Positions 29,840-39,083 of a stretch of 64,000 bases of DNA are shown in pieces; position 1 is the first letter of the stretch, and the number at the start of each line of letters is the position of its first letter. The translations under genes were made by a program, and so were the position numbers. The stretch is from Pseudomonas lijiangensis (GTDB lineage Bacteria; Pseudomonadota; Gammaproteobacteria; Pseudomonadales; Pseudomonadaceae), in contig NZ_CP076668.1 of the NCBI RefSeq assembly GCF_018968705.1, forward strand, positions 1,922,001-1,986,000. The letters are read 5' to 3'. The notes under the pieces were generated by a model that was not told where the DNA came from, ran no database searches, and worked only from the letters and a program-made list of their open reading frames with translations.

Positions 29840-32365
29840 ATGGCCAAGTCCGTCAGTGAATACACCCGCAAGCGCAACTTTGAAATCACTTCCGAGCCTG
29901 CTGAAACGTCGGAAAAGAAAGGCAAGGCGCATACCCGTGCGTTGAGTTTTGTGATTCAGAAACACGATGCGCGCAACCTGCATTACGACTTTCGCCTGGA
30001 GCTCGGCGGCACTCTCAAAAGCTGGGCGGTTCCCAAGGGGCCGAGCCTGGACCCGACGCAGAAACGTCTGGCGGTTCATGTGGAAGATCATCCCCTGGGC
30101 TACGCCAGCTTCGAGGGCAGTATTCCCAAGGGGCAATATGGTGGCGGTGACGTGATTGTCTGGGATCGTGGCGTCTGGCAACCCCATGGCGATCCGCAAG
30201 AGGCCTATCGGCAAGGCAAACTCAAATTCACCCTCATCGGTGAAAAGCTGACCGGCGACTGGGCACTGGTGCGTACGCGCCTCAAAGGCAGCGGCGACAA
30301 GGAGCAATGGCTGCTGATCAAGGAGAAAGATGCCGTCGCCCGGCCTGCTGCCGAGTACGACATCATTCGCGAACAGCCGCAAAGCGTAATCAGCGGCAAT
30401 CAAGTGGGCATGACGCGGACCGTCAAGGAGAAAAAGACGGCGAAGAAGCCCCGGCCCGCGAAGCAGGACACCTTTCCCGAACAGCTGGCGCCGCAACTGG
30501 CGACCCTGGTAGAGGCGCCGCCTGAAGGTGACTGGCTCTACGAAATCAAGTTCGATGGCTATCGAATTCTTGCTCGGCTCCACGACGGCGATGTGAAGCT
30601 GCTGAGTCGTAACGGCAATGACTGGACTGACCGCATGCCGCAACTGGCCAGTGCCCTCAAGGCGCTGAAGCTCAAGGACAGTTGGCTCGATGGCGAAGTG
30701 GTGGTGCTCGACAGTCAGGGCCTGCCGGACTTTCAGGCGCTGCAGAATGCCTTCGAGACCGGACGCAGCCAGGACATCCTTTATTACCTGTTCGATGCGC
30801 CCTTTCTGAAGGGGCAGGACATGCGCGAAAGACCTGTCGAAGAGCGGCGTGAAGCGCTCAGGCAGGTGCTCGACAAGCAGAAAAGTACCTTGCTGCGTTA
30901 CTCCGATGCCTTTCGGGTGGGGCATCGGAATATCGTCGAAAGTGCCAGCGCCATGGGGCTTGAGGGCGTGATCGGCAAGCGGGCCGGCAGCCCTTATGTC
31001 AGCAAGCGCAATGCCGACTGGATCAAGCTCAAATGTCGGCTGCGCCAGGAGTTCGTGATTGTCGGCTATACAGCGCCCCAGGGCAGTCGCAGTGGTTTTG
31101 GTGCCTTGCTGCTGGCGGTCAATGACGAGGAGGCGGGGCTGGTGTATGCCGGTCGGGTCGGGACGGGCTTCAGTGCGGTGCTGCTCAAGCAACTGCTCAA
31201 ACGCCTGGAGCCTTTGCAGCGCGATACATCGCCTCTGGCCAGGCCACTCAATTCGGCTCAGAAGCGCAATGTGCAATGGCTCGAACCGCAACGGGTCTGT
31301 GAGGTGGAGTTCGCCCAGTGGACCCGCGAAGGCATCTTGCGTCAGGCGGCATTTGTCGGTTTGCGCAGCGATAAACCGGCCAGCGATATCGTACGCGAGC
31401 ATCCGCAACAGGTGACTGCGCCCAGTGCACCCAAGGTTTCCAGAAACGCCAGAGGCAAGGTCAATGTGGCAGGTATTGGTGTCAGCCATCCCGAGCGGGT
31501 CATCGACCGGGAAAGCCAGGCGCAAAAAATCGACCTGGCACATTTCTACGAGTCCATCGCCGACTGGATTCTGCCGCATCTGGCCAACCGGCCGGTTGCC
31601 TTGCTGCGTTGTCCTGAAGGTGTCGAAGGCGAGCAGTTCTTTCAGAAGCACGCCGAGCGGCTGGTCATCCCGCACATTCATAAACTGGACCCGGCCCTGG
31701 ATCCCGGCCATGCCCCGCTGATGGAGATCGATACCGTGCAGGCACTGATCGGTGCCACCCAGATGGGGGCCATCGAATTCCATACCTTGGGCGCGACCCA
31801 TGACCGGATCGAAACCCCGGATCATCTGGTTCTGGACCTCGACCCCGATCCGGCCTTGCCCTGGCGCAGCATGATCGAAGCCACGCAAATGCTTCTGGCA
31901 GTGCTTGAAGAACTGGGACTTGAGGCTTTTCTCAAGACCAGTGGCGGCAAAGGCATGCACATCATCGTGCCTCTGGTGCGGCAGGCGGACTGGGACAGCG
32001 TCAAGGCGTTCGCCAAAGCCATCGCCGAATTCGTCAGTCGGCAGTTGCCAGAGCGCTTTACCGCAGTGATGGGACCGAAAAACCGTGTCGGCCGGATCTT
32101 CGTCGACTATTTGCGCAATACACGTGGCGGCAGTACGGTTACCGCTTATTCCGTGCGCGCCAGGCCCGGGCTTCCGGTATCGGTGCCCATCAGTCGTGAT
32201 GAACTGGAAGGGCTGCAATCCGCCCGGCAGTGGCACATCGGTAATCTTGAGCAACGTTTGCGTCAGCTCGGATCCGACCCCTGGGCGGGGTATCGAAACA
32301 GGCAGCGCCTTACGCAAAAGATGTGGAAGCAACTGGGTGCCGAACCAACCAGGAGAACGCCATGA
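29840..32365 (+). CDS. ligD: multifunctional DNA ligase D (phosphoesterase-ligase-polymerase)
   Basis: An 841-residue LigD in the Pseudomonas order. Residues about 35-160 form the 3'-phosphoesterase domain (HDARNLHYDFRLE). The ATP-dependent ligase follows, with the adenylated lysine in EIKFDGYRI at Lys237 and LEGVIGKR. The C-terminal archaeo-eukaryotic-type primase/polymerase starts near 545 and carries LDLDPDPALPW near 662 and the TSGGKGMHIIVPL motif. CGGAGA precedes the ATG. It repairs double-strand breaks with Ku. Its stop overlaps the next start (ATGA). Confidence 0.97.
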   Translation: MAKSVSEYTRKRNFEITSEPAETSEKKGKAHTRALSFVIQKHDARNLHYDFRLELGGTLKSWAVPKGPSLDPTQKRLAVHVEDHPLGYASFEGSIPKGQYGGGDVIVWDRGVWQPHGDPQEAYRQGKLKFTLIGEKLTGDWALVRTRLKGSGDKEQWLLIKEKDAVARPAAEYDIIREQPQSVISGNQVGMTRTVKEKKTAKKPRPAKQDTFPEQLAPQLATLVEAPPEGDWLYEIKFDGYRILARLHDGDVKLLSRNGNDWTDRMPQLASALKALKLKDSWLDGEVVVLDSQGLPDFQALQNAFETGRSQDILYYLFDAPFLKGQDMRERPVEERREALRQVLDKQKSTLLRYSDAFRVGHRNIVESASAMGLEGVIGKRAGSPYVSKRNADWIKLKCRLRQEFVIVGYTAPQGSRSGFGALLLAVNDEEAGLVYAGRVGTGFSAVLLKQLLKRLEPLQRDTSPLARPLNSAQKRNVQWLEPQRVCEVEFAQWTREGILRQAAFVGLRSDKPASDIVREHPQQVTAPSAPKVSRNARGKVNVAGIGVSHPERVIDRESQAQKIDLAHFYESIADWILPHLANRPVALLRCPEGVEGEQFFQKHAERLVIPHIHKLDPALDPGHAPLMEIDTVQALIGATQMGAIEFHTLGATHDRIETPDHLVLDLDPDPALPWRSMIEATQMLLAVLEELGLEAFLKTSGGKGMHIIVPLVRQADWDSVKAFAKAIAEFVSRQLPERFTAVMGPKNRVGRIFVDYLRNTRGGSTVTAYSVRARPGLPVSVPISRDELEGLQSARQWHIGNLEQRLRQLGSDPWAGYRNRQRLTQKMWKQLGAEPTRRTP

Positions 32366-33336
32366 CCTCATCGACCGGATTCACCCGCAGGCGGCTGCTC
32401 ACTCTGGCTGCCGGAACGGCGGCTGCTCTGGCATTCGATAGCGCCGCTGCGAACGACAAGCCGCCGACCATTCCATCGCCGACTTCACCCTCGAAGCTGA
32501 CCCAGGAAGGCAAGACTATGCTGACCCGAGCTATTCCCTCCAGTAACGAACCCATTCCCGTGGTCGGGTTGGGCACTTATCGCGGTTTTGATGTGGCGAC
32601 TTCAAGCCCTGCCTACAAGCAATTGCGTGCCGTGCTCGATGCGCTGTTTGCGGCGGGCGGCAGTGTCATCGACAGCTCGCCCATGTATGGCCGTGCCGAG
32701 CAGTCGACGGGCGAATTACTGTCCATCCACGAACCCCGTTCGCCTGCCTTTCTCGCGACCAAGGTCTGGACCCGTGGGCGCAAGGAAGGCATTGCGCAGA
32801 TGGAGGACTCTTTCCGGTTATTGCAGACCGAACGTATCGACCTGATGCAGATTCACAACCTGCTGGACTGGAAAACCCATCTGCCGACCCTGCGGGAGTG
32901 GAAGGAGCAAGGGCGGATTCGCTATATCGGCATCAGTCATTACACCTCGTCGGCCTACGACGAAGTGGAAGCCGTGCTCAAGGCCGAGCCGCTGGATTTT
33001 CTGCAGATCAACTATGCGCTGGATGATCGGGCCGCCGAGAAACGCTTGCTGCCGCTGTGCCGCGAGCGCGGCGTGGCAGTGATCTGCAACCGGCCGTTTG
33101 GCGGCGGAGGCCTGCTTTCACGACTCAAGGATAAACCTTTGCCTGGCTGGGCCGGGCAGGTGGAAGTGAACAACTGGCCGCAACTGGCGCTCAAGTTCCT
33201 GCTGGCCAATCCGGCGGTGACCTGCGTGATTCCCGGCACCGGCAACCCGCGCTATATGGCCGAGAATGCCGGCGCAGGATTCGGACCGATGCTGACCGAT
33301 GCCCAGAGGCAGCAATTGATTGCGTTGGTGGGGTGA
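32362..33336 (+). CDS. Tat-exported aldo/keto reductase
   Basis: A 324-residue aldo/keto reductase with an N-terminal twin-arginine signal, FTRRRLLTLAAGTAAALA, and a linker before the barrel begins at about residue 55. IDSSPMYGRAEQ near 112 holds the catalytic Asp/Tyr, and ATKVWTRGR the Lys. It starts with ATGA overlapping the ligD stop and has AGGAGAA, so it is translationally coupled to the end-joining operon. Periplasmic location implies a role separate from DNA repair; its substrate is unknown. A REP pair follows. Confidence 0.88.
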   Translation: MTSSTGFTRRRLLTLAAGTAAALAFDSAAANDKPPTIPSPTSPSKLTQEGKTMLTRAIPSSNEPIPVVGLGTYRGFDVATSSPAYKQLRAVLDALFAAGGSVIDSSPMYGRAEQSTGELLSIHEPRSPAFLATKVWTRGRKEGIAQMEDSFRLLQTERIDLMQIHNLLDWKTHLPTLREWKEQGRIRYIGISHYTSSAYDEVEAVLKAEPLDFLQINYALDDRAAEKRLLPLCRERGVAVICNRPFGGGGLLSRLKDKPLPGWAGQVEVNNWPQLALKFLLANPAVTCVIPGTGNPRYMAENAGAGFGPMLTDAQRQQLIALVG

Positions 33337-33339
33337 CAA

Positions 33340-33393
33340 TTCGCGAATGAATTCCACAGCCAGTTCAGACTGTGGGAGCGAATTCATTCGCGA
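33340..33393. repeat. inverted REP doublet
   Basis: TTCGCGAATGAATTCCACAG (33340-33359) pairs with CTGTGGGAGCGAATTCATTCGCGAA (33370-33393) around a short loop. It lies between the convergent aldo/keto reductase and pssA genes and may act as a bidirectional stop or mRNA stabiliser. Eight A residues follow on the plus strand. Confidence 0.85.
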
Positions 33394-33408
33394 AAAAAAA
33401 TCAGCCAC

Positions 33409-34752
33409 TTACAGAATCCGGTACAACAACCGCTCGATCCTGACCCGACTGACCCGGCGCAGAAACTTGCTCACGCCTTCGGGGTAATTGGCCAGGGTAT
33501 CCAGTTCGTCGTACTGGCCAACCCGCTGGGTGTTCTGCATCAACTGCTGAATCTCTTCTTCCCGCGGCTTGAGCCACTGGCCTTTCGGGTCATCGATCAA
33601 CAGGCCGTTTTCCAGGTCCAGATTGAAAGCCCGAGGGTTGAGGTTGTTGCCGGTCAGCAAGGTATAGCGATCGTCTACCCAGACGCCCTTGAGGTGGAAC
33701 GTATTGTCGCCGTGCTTCCAAAGATGCAGGTTCAGTCGGTGCTGGGCGATGGCCTTCTTGTGCTTCTGGGCGAAGCGACGCAGGCTGATTTCATACAGGT
33801 AGGGCAGGGCAGAAATGACCTTGAACGGCTCTTCGGGAGGAATGAAGAAGTCGTTGGCGGTCTTGTCGCCAATGATGATGTCGACTTTCACACCGCGCTT
33901 GAGGGCCCGATTGATTTCCCGGGTCACCGCCACCGGCATATTGAAATAGGGCGTGCAGATGGTCAGTTGTGTCTTGCTGGCGGCGATCAGGTCGCAGATG
34001 GCCCGGTTGAGCGGGTTACGTGGGCCGACGCCCAGCAGCGGCATGATGCGCAGTTCACCGTTTTCCTTGTCGCCTGCGCTGGTTTCATAGGCTGCGCGCT
34101 TCAGGTTGCTGCGAAAAGCCCTGATCTCGCCCCGCAGGCTGCGGGAGTCCGGGGGCGATGGCAGGTCCAGGCGGTGGACGGCCGGCGATGGCAGGATTTC
34201 GCGCTGCACCATGTCCACGAAGGTGTCGGCCAGTTGCCTGTTCTGGATCAGGTGATAGCGGTCCAGACGGTATTTGTCGAGCTTGTGCAGGTAAACGTTA
34301 TTGATGCTGGCGCCGCTGTAGATGACGCAGTCGTCGATGATGCTGCCCTTGAGATGCAGGACGCCGAACAGCTCGCGGGTCTGCACCGGCACGCCATAAA
34401 TCGGGACTTCCTCGTCGTACTCCAGATTCTGCGCCTGATACCAGGCCGAGTTTCCCGCCTGACGACCCGCCCCGATCAGCCCTCGCTGGGCACGGAACCA
34501 GTCCACCAGCACCACGACATCCAGCTCGGGACGTGCAGCCTTGGCGGCATACAGTGCGTCGAGGATTTCCTGGCCGGCTTCGTCCTGTTGCAGATACAGG
34601 GCGATGATGTAGATGCGCCGGGTGGCAGAAGCGATCTTCTCCAACAGGCAGCGTCGGTATTCAGCGGCAGAAGGAACAAGGGTGATGGCATCGTCGGACA
34701 AGGCAAAACCGCGAAGCGTGGCCAGGGTCGAGCGTCGGAAGTTGGACTGCAT
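33409..34752 (-). CDS. pssA: CDP-diacylglycerol-serine O-phosphatidyltransferase (PLD superfamily)
   Basis: A 447-residue type-I PssA. Both HKD motifs are present: HLKGSIID with His133/Lys135/Asp140 and HLKGVWVD with His353/Lys355/Asp360. It makes phosphatidylserine from CDP-diacylglycerol and serine, the precursor of phosphatidylethanolamine, and is a peripheral membrane enzyme. The ATG at 34752 follows GAGAGG. It stands alone in the minus direction; glpQ lies upstream on the same strand but behind a strong hairpin. Confidence 0.93.
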   Translation of the reverse strand: MQSNFRRSTLATLRGFALSDDAITLVPSAAEYRRCLLEKIASATRRIYIIALYLQQDEAGQEILDALYAAKAARPELDVVVLVDWFRAQRGLIGAGRQAGNSAWYQAQNLEYDEEVPIYGVPVQTRELFGVLHLKGSIIDDCVIYSGASINNVYLHKLDKYRLDRYHLIQNRQLADTFVDMVQREILPSPAVHRLDLPSPPDSRSLRGEIRAFRSNLKRAAYETSAGDKENGELRIMPLLGVGPRNPLNRAICDLIAASKTQLTICTPYFNMPVAVTREINRALKRGVKVDIIIGDKTANDFFIPPEEPFKVISALPYLYEISLRRFAQKHKKAIAQHRLNLHLWKHGDNTFHLKGVWVDDRYTLLTGNNLNPRAFNLDLENGLLIDDPKGQWLKPREEEIQQLMQNTQRVGQYDELDTLANYPEGVSKFLRRVSRVRIERLLYRIL

Positions 34753-34848
34753 AAGCCTCTCGAAGGGATAACCAGCAGCGCACGAGCTTACACCAGACTC
34801 GACACAAGGTCGCCGTTGAAGTCTGTCGCAATGATGTCTGTTTGTAAT

Positions 34849-34880
34849 GCACAGACCGCGTCGAGTCGCGCGGTCTGTGC
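34849..34880 (-). terminator. hairpin downstream of glpQ
   Basis: GCACAGACCGCG (34849-34860) pairs perfectly with CGCGGTCTGTGC (34869-34880). It begins seven bases after the glpQ stop. The T-run on the minus strand is short, so termination strength is uncertain. Confidence 0.65.
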
Positions 34881-34886
34881 GTTCGA

Positions 34887-36041
34887 TCAGTAACCGTTAC
34901 GTTTCAGAATCGAATCGATGCTGTCTTTGGCCGGGCGGCCATAGAACTTGAGGAGTTCCGTGGTGCGGTTGGTGAAGAAACCGTCGACCCCCGTGGAACT
35001 GATCTGCTTGAAGTCCACGGCCTCATCCACGGTGTAGGTGTGGACCACCATGCCCTTGTCGTGGGTCACGTTGTTCATCCAGGGTTTGACCAGATCCATA
35101 TAGCTCTGGTCGCCGCCATCGGCGAGCTGCGAGGATGGACCGGTGCCGATGGCGCCATGAGCCTTGGCCCAGTCGATCCAGGCCACGAATTCTTCCTGGG
35201 ATTTGATTTCCTGAGCGGCGTAATAGCTGGCCTTGTCCTTGAAGCCCGAGTCCTTGAAAGGAACGGTGGATTTGGGTTCTATCGAGCCTTCACCGATCCA
35301 CAGCAAAAGCACCTTCGGAACCTTGGGCATTTCCTTCTGCAGCAGCACCAGGCTGGATTTGTCGAAGGTCTGCAGCACGACGCGCCCCGGCGACTGGGCG
35401 ACGTTCACATGGCCAGCCGCTGCTGCCGGGCGCGGGCTGAGCCAGCCGCGCTTGGCCAGGGCCTTCTTCAGGTCGGCCTCGATGCCCGGAAACTGGGTCG
35501 GGACCTTGGTCTCGATATACAGCCCCGGCTTGTTGGCGCCACCTTCGGCGATATCGATCACTTCATCCAGGGTCAGAATCTGCAGGCCTGCATACGTGTC
35601 GCGAGCCCGTGACGGGTAGGCCTTGTTGAACCAGCTGCCGGCATCCAGCTCCTTGAGCTCGGCCAGTGTGAAACTGCTGACCGGGTCTTTGCTGCGCTTG
35701 GGGTAGACCTGGGCGATATTGGTGGTGCGGTCGAGCGTGTCGTCATGCAGGGCAATCAACACCCCGTCCTTGGTGCGTTGAATATCCATTTCCAGATAAT
35801 CCGCGCCCAGATCCCGTGCCAGCGTATAGGCCGGAATGGTTTCTTCCGGCGCATCGAACGAAGCGCCACGATGGGCGATCACCGCCGGCCAGGGCAGACC
35901 GTTCTTCTCACTGATGACCTTGCCCGGCGCATCGGCTGCCGATGCCGTGCCTGTGGACAGCATCACACACGCCATGACTGCGGTTGCCAACAGACGGGCC
36001 AGCGGGTTCTTGTGAAACGGAAATCGGGAAAATCCTTGCAT
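34887..36041 (-). CDS. glpQ: periplasmic glycerophosphodiester phosphodiesterase
   Basis: A 384-residue GDPD-family protein. A Sec signal peptide runs to TASA-AD near residue 36. The catalytic barrel starts with VIAHRGASFDAPEET, followed by YLEMDIQRTKDGVLIALHDDTLDR, giving the metal-binding Glu/Asp and the two catalytic His. It hydrolyses glycerophosphodiesters to glycerol-3-phosphate in the periplasm. The ATG at 36041 with AAGGAA upstream is chosen over 36065. It is monocistronic. Confidence 0.93.
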   Translation of the reverse strand: MQGFSRFPFHKNPLARLLATAVMACVMLSTGTASAADAPGKVISEKNGLPWPAVIAHRGASFDAPEETIPAYTLARDLGADYLEMDIQRTKDGVLIALHDDTLDRTTNIAQVYPKRSKDPVSSFTLAELKELDAGSWFNKAYPSRARDTYAGLQILTLDEVIDIAEGGANKPGLYIETKVPTQFPGIEADLKKALAKRGWLSPRPAAAAGHVNVAQSPGRVVLQTFDKSSLVLLQKEMPKVPKVLLLWIGEGSIEPKSTVPFKDSGFKDKASYYAAQEIKSQEEFVAWIDWAKAHGAIGTGPSSQLADGGDQSYMDLVKPWMNNVTHDKGMVVHTYTVDEAVDFKQISSTGVDGFFTNRTTELLKFYGRPAKDSIDSILKRNGY

Positions 36042-36169
36042 GATCTGCTTGTTCCTTATTTGCATGATGGGTCATGACGAAGCCACGGCATGAAGCATTG
36101 ACCACATTTACAGGAAGTGGTGTGACGATTCAAATCGTGCATGAGCCGACACCCTCAGGCATGACCCGC

Positions 36170-36622
36170 TTATGTCTTGAGAGGCGTCTTGCGCGGGCGG
36201 CCCCCCTTGAGACCATTGGCGCGAGAGGCTCGTGCCTTGGCTTTGCTGCAGGCACGTCCATTGCGACTGGCTATCAAGGTTGCGGCCATATCCATCAGCG
36301 GCAAGCTTGAGGCCACCATTCCTGCAATTGATATATGCAGGTCGTGCTTTTCCAGGCACAAGGCACTGCCTGCAAACCCCAGTTTCAGGTGTTCAAGATC
36401 CTCAAGGGGCAGAGAGGCCAGTTCAGGATAGTTTTTGATGGGCAGTGCCAGCGCGCTTTGATCGTCGAACCCGATCAGCAGACATTGACGCTCCGCGAGA
36501 TAGTGCAGAGTGCTGGCATGCAATGTGCCATGACCTCGTGTGCGGCCCTGAAAGCGGGCTTTTTCCAGAATCTCTTCGGTAATGATTTCGTCGAATCGAT
36601 CCTCGGCCTTTACGGTTGTCAT
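36170..36622 (-). CDS. DUF2442 domain protein with AT-hook-like tail
   Basis: A 150-residue protein. The middle part (IGFDDQSALALPIKNYPEL, then LPLEDLEHLKLGFAGSALCLEKHDLHISIAGMV in two pieces) fits DUF2442. The C-terminus is basic and ends GLKGGRPRKTPLKT; GGRPRK resembles an AT-hook and suggests DNA binding. It overlaps the upstream DUF4160-like gene by four bases (ATGA). DUF4160/DUF2442 pairs are widespread and have been proposed as toxin-antitoxin-like modules; this one would be the regulator or antitoxin. Function is unproven. Confidence 0.72.
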   Translation of the reverse strand: MTTVKAEDRFDEIITEEILEKARFQGRTRGHGTLHASTLHYLAERQCLLIGFDDQSALALPIKNYPELASLPLEDLEHLKLGFAGSALCLEKHDLHISIAGMVASSLPLMDMAATLIASRNGRACSKAKARASRANGLKGGRPRKTPLKT

Positions 36623-37047
36623 AATTCGATCTCCAAGGGTTCGGTGTCGCCTGCCAGATGCAGTCTGGTTTTATAGGCAGTTGCGTCGAAGTGGCCTGAC
36701 AATATCTCCCGTGTATTGCGGTGCGAGTGTTTTGGGCTTGTCACTTCGCATGCGTTCATGTCCCATCGCTGGTTTTCCAGACATAGTGTCTTACGGCTGT
36801 TCCACCAGTATTCACGAGCCCTGCGCAAATTATCGCGTCGTTTGATGATCTGTCTGAGTTGTTCGAGTACTGCTTTGCAGGGTTCGTTTTTTGCGGGAGT
36901 CACATCCCACAACCGTACGCCGTTGTGCCAGAAACTGAACAGGAAGCGTGCATCCCAATGGTCTGTGCCTGCATGTACATGGGGAGGGCAATGCTCATTG
37001 CGCGTCAGTATCGCGATGGTGATTCCCTTGTGCTTGCAAATTCGCAT
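36619..37047 (-). CDS. DUF4160-like protein, partner of DUF2442
   Basis: A 142-residue protein whose N-terminus (KGITIAILTRNEHCPPHVHAG) carries the PPHxH motif of DUF4160. The middle is rich in Arg and Trp (RRDNLRRAREYWWNSRKTL), and the C-terminal 40 residues resemble a second DUF2442-type strand-rich part. It starts at ATG 37047 with a poor ribosome site. It is the first gene of a two-gene overlapping unit and the presumed toxin-like partner if the pair is a toxin-antitoxin system. The region looks accessory. Confidence 0.68.
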   Translation of the reverse strand: MRICKHKGITIAILTRNEHCPPHVHAGTDHWDARFLFSFWHNGVRLWDVTPAKNEPCKAVLEQLRQIIKRRDNLRRAREYWWNSRKTLCLENQRWDMNACEVTSPKHSHRNTREILSGHFDATAYKTRLHLAGDTEPLEIEL

Positions 37048-37293
37048 TATTAACCCATCTGTTAGGTTTTAGTCTATATCCAAACTAAGCAGAGGGCAGT
37101 TGAGCGTAAAAACTGTGAGCAGACCATAAGCAAGGCAATACAGGATTTAACGCTGGAAACGTTGAGTCTTTCTCCTATAGGCGGGTTGGAATTTTCCTTC
37201 AGTAAGTGTTTTTTTATCCTGCAAAGAGGATCGCCCAAGCACCCCAAGTCGCGTTACTGTCAGACCTTTCATGACCTGTTAAGGAAAAAGTGC

Positions 37294-38226
37294 ATGACGA
37301 CGGTACTGGTACTGGTCGAGAGCGTTAATGAATATTTGCCGATTCTGGAGAGCAGCGGTTTTCGCTTGATCCGTGCGCCCACGGCCGCTTTGCGTGCCGA
37401 GGCCATTGCTGAACATGGCCATGAAATTACCGCTGTAATGACCCGCGGGCCTCTGGGGCTGTTTGCCGAGGAAATGGACGCGCTGCCTCATTTGCGGATC
37501 ATCTGTGTATCGGGTGCCGGTTACGAGAAGGTCGACCTTGCGGCTGCCCAGGCTCGCGGAATCACCGTGACCAATGGCGCCGGGGTCAATGCGCCGACGG
37601 TGGCAGACCATACGATGGCATTGCTGCTGGCGATCGTGCGCGATATTCCTCAGAACGATGCGTCTGTGCGGCGCAGTGAGTGGCGCAAGGTCACGTGCCC
37701 TTCATTTGCCGGCAAGCGCCTGGGGATTGTCGGTCTGGGGGCTGTCGGGCTGGCCATTGCCAAGCGGGCTCAGGCATTCGATATGTCGATCCAGTATCAC
37801 AACCGCAAGGCCCGCAACGATGTGGATTACCTGTGGTACGCGACCGTGCTCGAACTGGCGGCGGCTTCGGATTTTCTGATCATTTCGACACCTGGCGGCA
37901 ATGGCACGCAGCATCTGATCGATGCCCGGGTGCTCGAAGCATTGGGGCCGCAGGGCTATATCGTGAATATCGCCCGGGCCAGCGTCGTCGATACCCAGGC
38001 CCTGGTCGAGGCCTTGCAACAGCGCCGCATCGCCGGTGCGGGTCTGGATGTCTTCGATGACGAGCCGCACGTGCCGGATGTCTTCAAGACCCTCGATAAC
38101 GTGGTGCTGACGCCCCATGTGGGTGGGCTTTCTCCCGAGGCATCGAAGGATATGGTCCTGATGGTCAACAAGAACCTGCTGGCGTTTTTCTCCGGGCAAC
38201 CGGTTCTGACCCCGGTCCATGAGTGA
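37294..38226 (+). CDS. D-isomer-specific 2-hydroxyacid dehydrogenase
   Basis: A 310-residue dehydrogenase. The NAD(P)-binding motif LGIVGLGAVGLAIAKR is near residue 148. Catalytic residues fit Arg in NIARASVVD near 233, Glu in DDEPHVP near 263 and His in TPHVGG near 280. It reduces a 2-ketoacid such as glyoxylate or hydroxypyruvate; the substrate is not clear. The frame runs back to 37162, but ATG 37294 follows AAGGAAAAAG. It is followed by the amidotransferase-like gene after about 130 bp. Confidence 0.92.
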   Translation: MTTVLVLVESVNEYLPILESSGFRLIRAPTAALRAEAIAEHGHEITAVMTRGPLGLFAEEMDALPHLRIICVSGAGYEKVDLAAAQARGITVTNGAGVNAPTVADHTMALLLAIVRDIPQNDASVRRSEWRKVTCPSFAGKRLGIVGLGAVGLAIAKRAQAFDMSIQYHNRKARNDVDYLWYATVLELAAASDFLIISTPGGNGTQHLIDARVLEALGPQGYIVNIARASVVDTQALVEALQQRRIAGAGLDVFDDEPHVPDVFKTLDNVVLTPHVGGLSPEASKDMVLMVNKNLLAFFSGQPVLTPVHE

Positions 38227-38354
38227 GGCTCCGTTCTCACCCGTGAGCAAAACCTGAGTGTGCATTCAGGCATTGAATGCTTGCTGTAACGCCAATTCTG
38301 ATTGCACTCAGGCACGCTTATAGTCTCGATCACACACATGGGAGGCGTATGGAC

Positions 38355-39083
38355 ATGCAAGACGGGGAAGGCAAGACGCTGCGAATCGGTCTGGTAGGAG
38401 ATTTCGATCCAGAGGTGCCTGCGCATCAGGCGATTCCACTGGCGCTGGACATGGCGACCGTCATAGATATTCCTCAGGTTCAGCACCAATGGCTGCCGAC
38501 ATCGGACATCGGTGAGGGCGAAATCCTCGCCGGTTTTGACGGTATCTGGTGTGTGCCCGCCAGTCCTTATCGGGATATGCAGGGCGCGTTGACCGCCATT
38601 CGTTTTGCCCGTGAGCGGCAGATACCGTTTCTGGGCACCTGCGGCGGTTTTCAGCATGCCTTGATCGAATATGCCCGCAATTGCCTGGGCTGGCAGGACG
38701 CCGAGCATGCCGAAACTTCACCGGATTCGCCTCACACCATCATTACTCCCTTGAGCTGTTCGCTGGTCGAAACCACGGCGGCGATTCAACTGCAGCCCGA
38801 TTCGTTGATTGCGCAAGCCTACTGCACCGCTGAAATTGCCGAGCGCTATCGATGCCGCTATGGCCTGCGCCCTGAGCTGGAAGCCTCGATGTTCGAAAAT
38901 GGGCTGAAGGTCAGCGGTCGCGGGCCGGAAGGGGACGTCCGCAGCATAGAGCTGCAAGGCCATCCGTTTTTTGTCGCCACCCTGTTCCAGCCGGAGCGGG
39001 CTGCCTTGCAAGGCGTGGTCCCGGCGCTGGTGGCGGCTTTCGTTCGGGCCTGTGCCCGTCGTGCTGAAGGAGTTTGTTCATGA
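38355..39083 (+). CDS. CTP-synthase C-terminal-like glutamine amidotransferase protein
   Basis: A 242-residue class-I amidotransferase-like protein of the 'CTP synthase C-terminal region-related' family. It opens LRIGLVGDFDPEVPAHQAIP, has the nucleophile elbow FLGTCGGFQHALIEY (Cys near residue 97) and ends with GHPFFVATLFQPE, supplying the His-Glu. Some family members have selenocysteine; this one has Cys. GGAGG at 38341-38345 fits ATG 38355 better than ATG 38349. It lacks a synthase domain, so its partner or substrate is unknown. Its stop overlaps the next start (ATGA). Confidence 0.85.
   Translation: MQDGEGKTLRIGLVGDFDPEVPAHQAIPLALDMATVIDIPQVQHQWLPTSDIGEGEILAGFDGIWCVPASPYRDMQGALTAIRFARERQIPFLGTCGGFQHALIEYARNCLGWQDAEHAETSPDSPHTIITPLSCSLVETTAAIQLQPDSLIAQAYCTAEIAERYRCRYGLRPELEASMFENGLKVSGRGPEGDVRSIELQGHPFFVATLFQPERAALQGVVPALVAAFVRACARRAEGVCS

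Noticed and set aside
29402..32371. 989-codon open frame on the minus strand across ku and ligD
   Set aside because: It is antisense to recognised Ku and LigD domains. It is rich in His, Gln and Arg with no family motif, as expected from the complement of high-GC codons.
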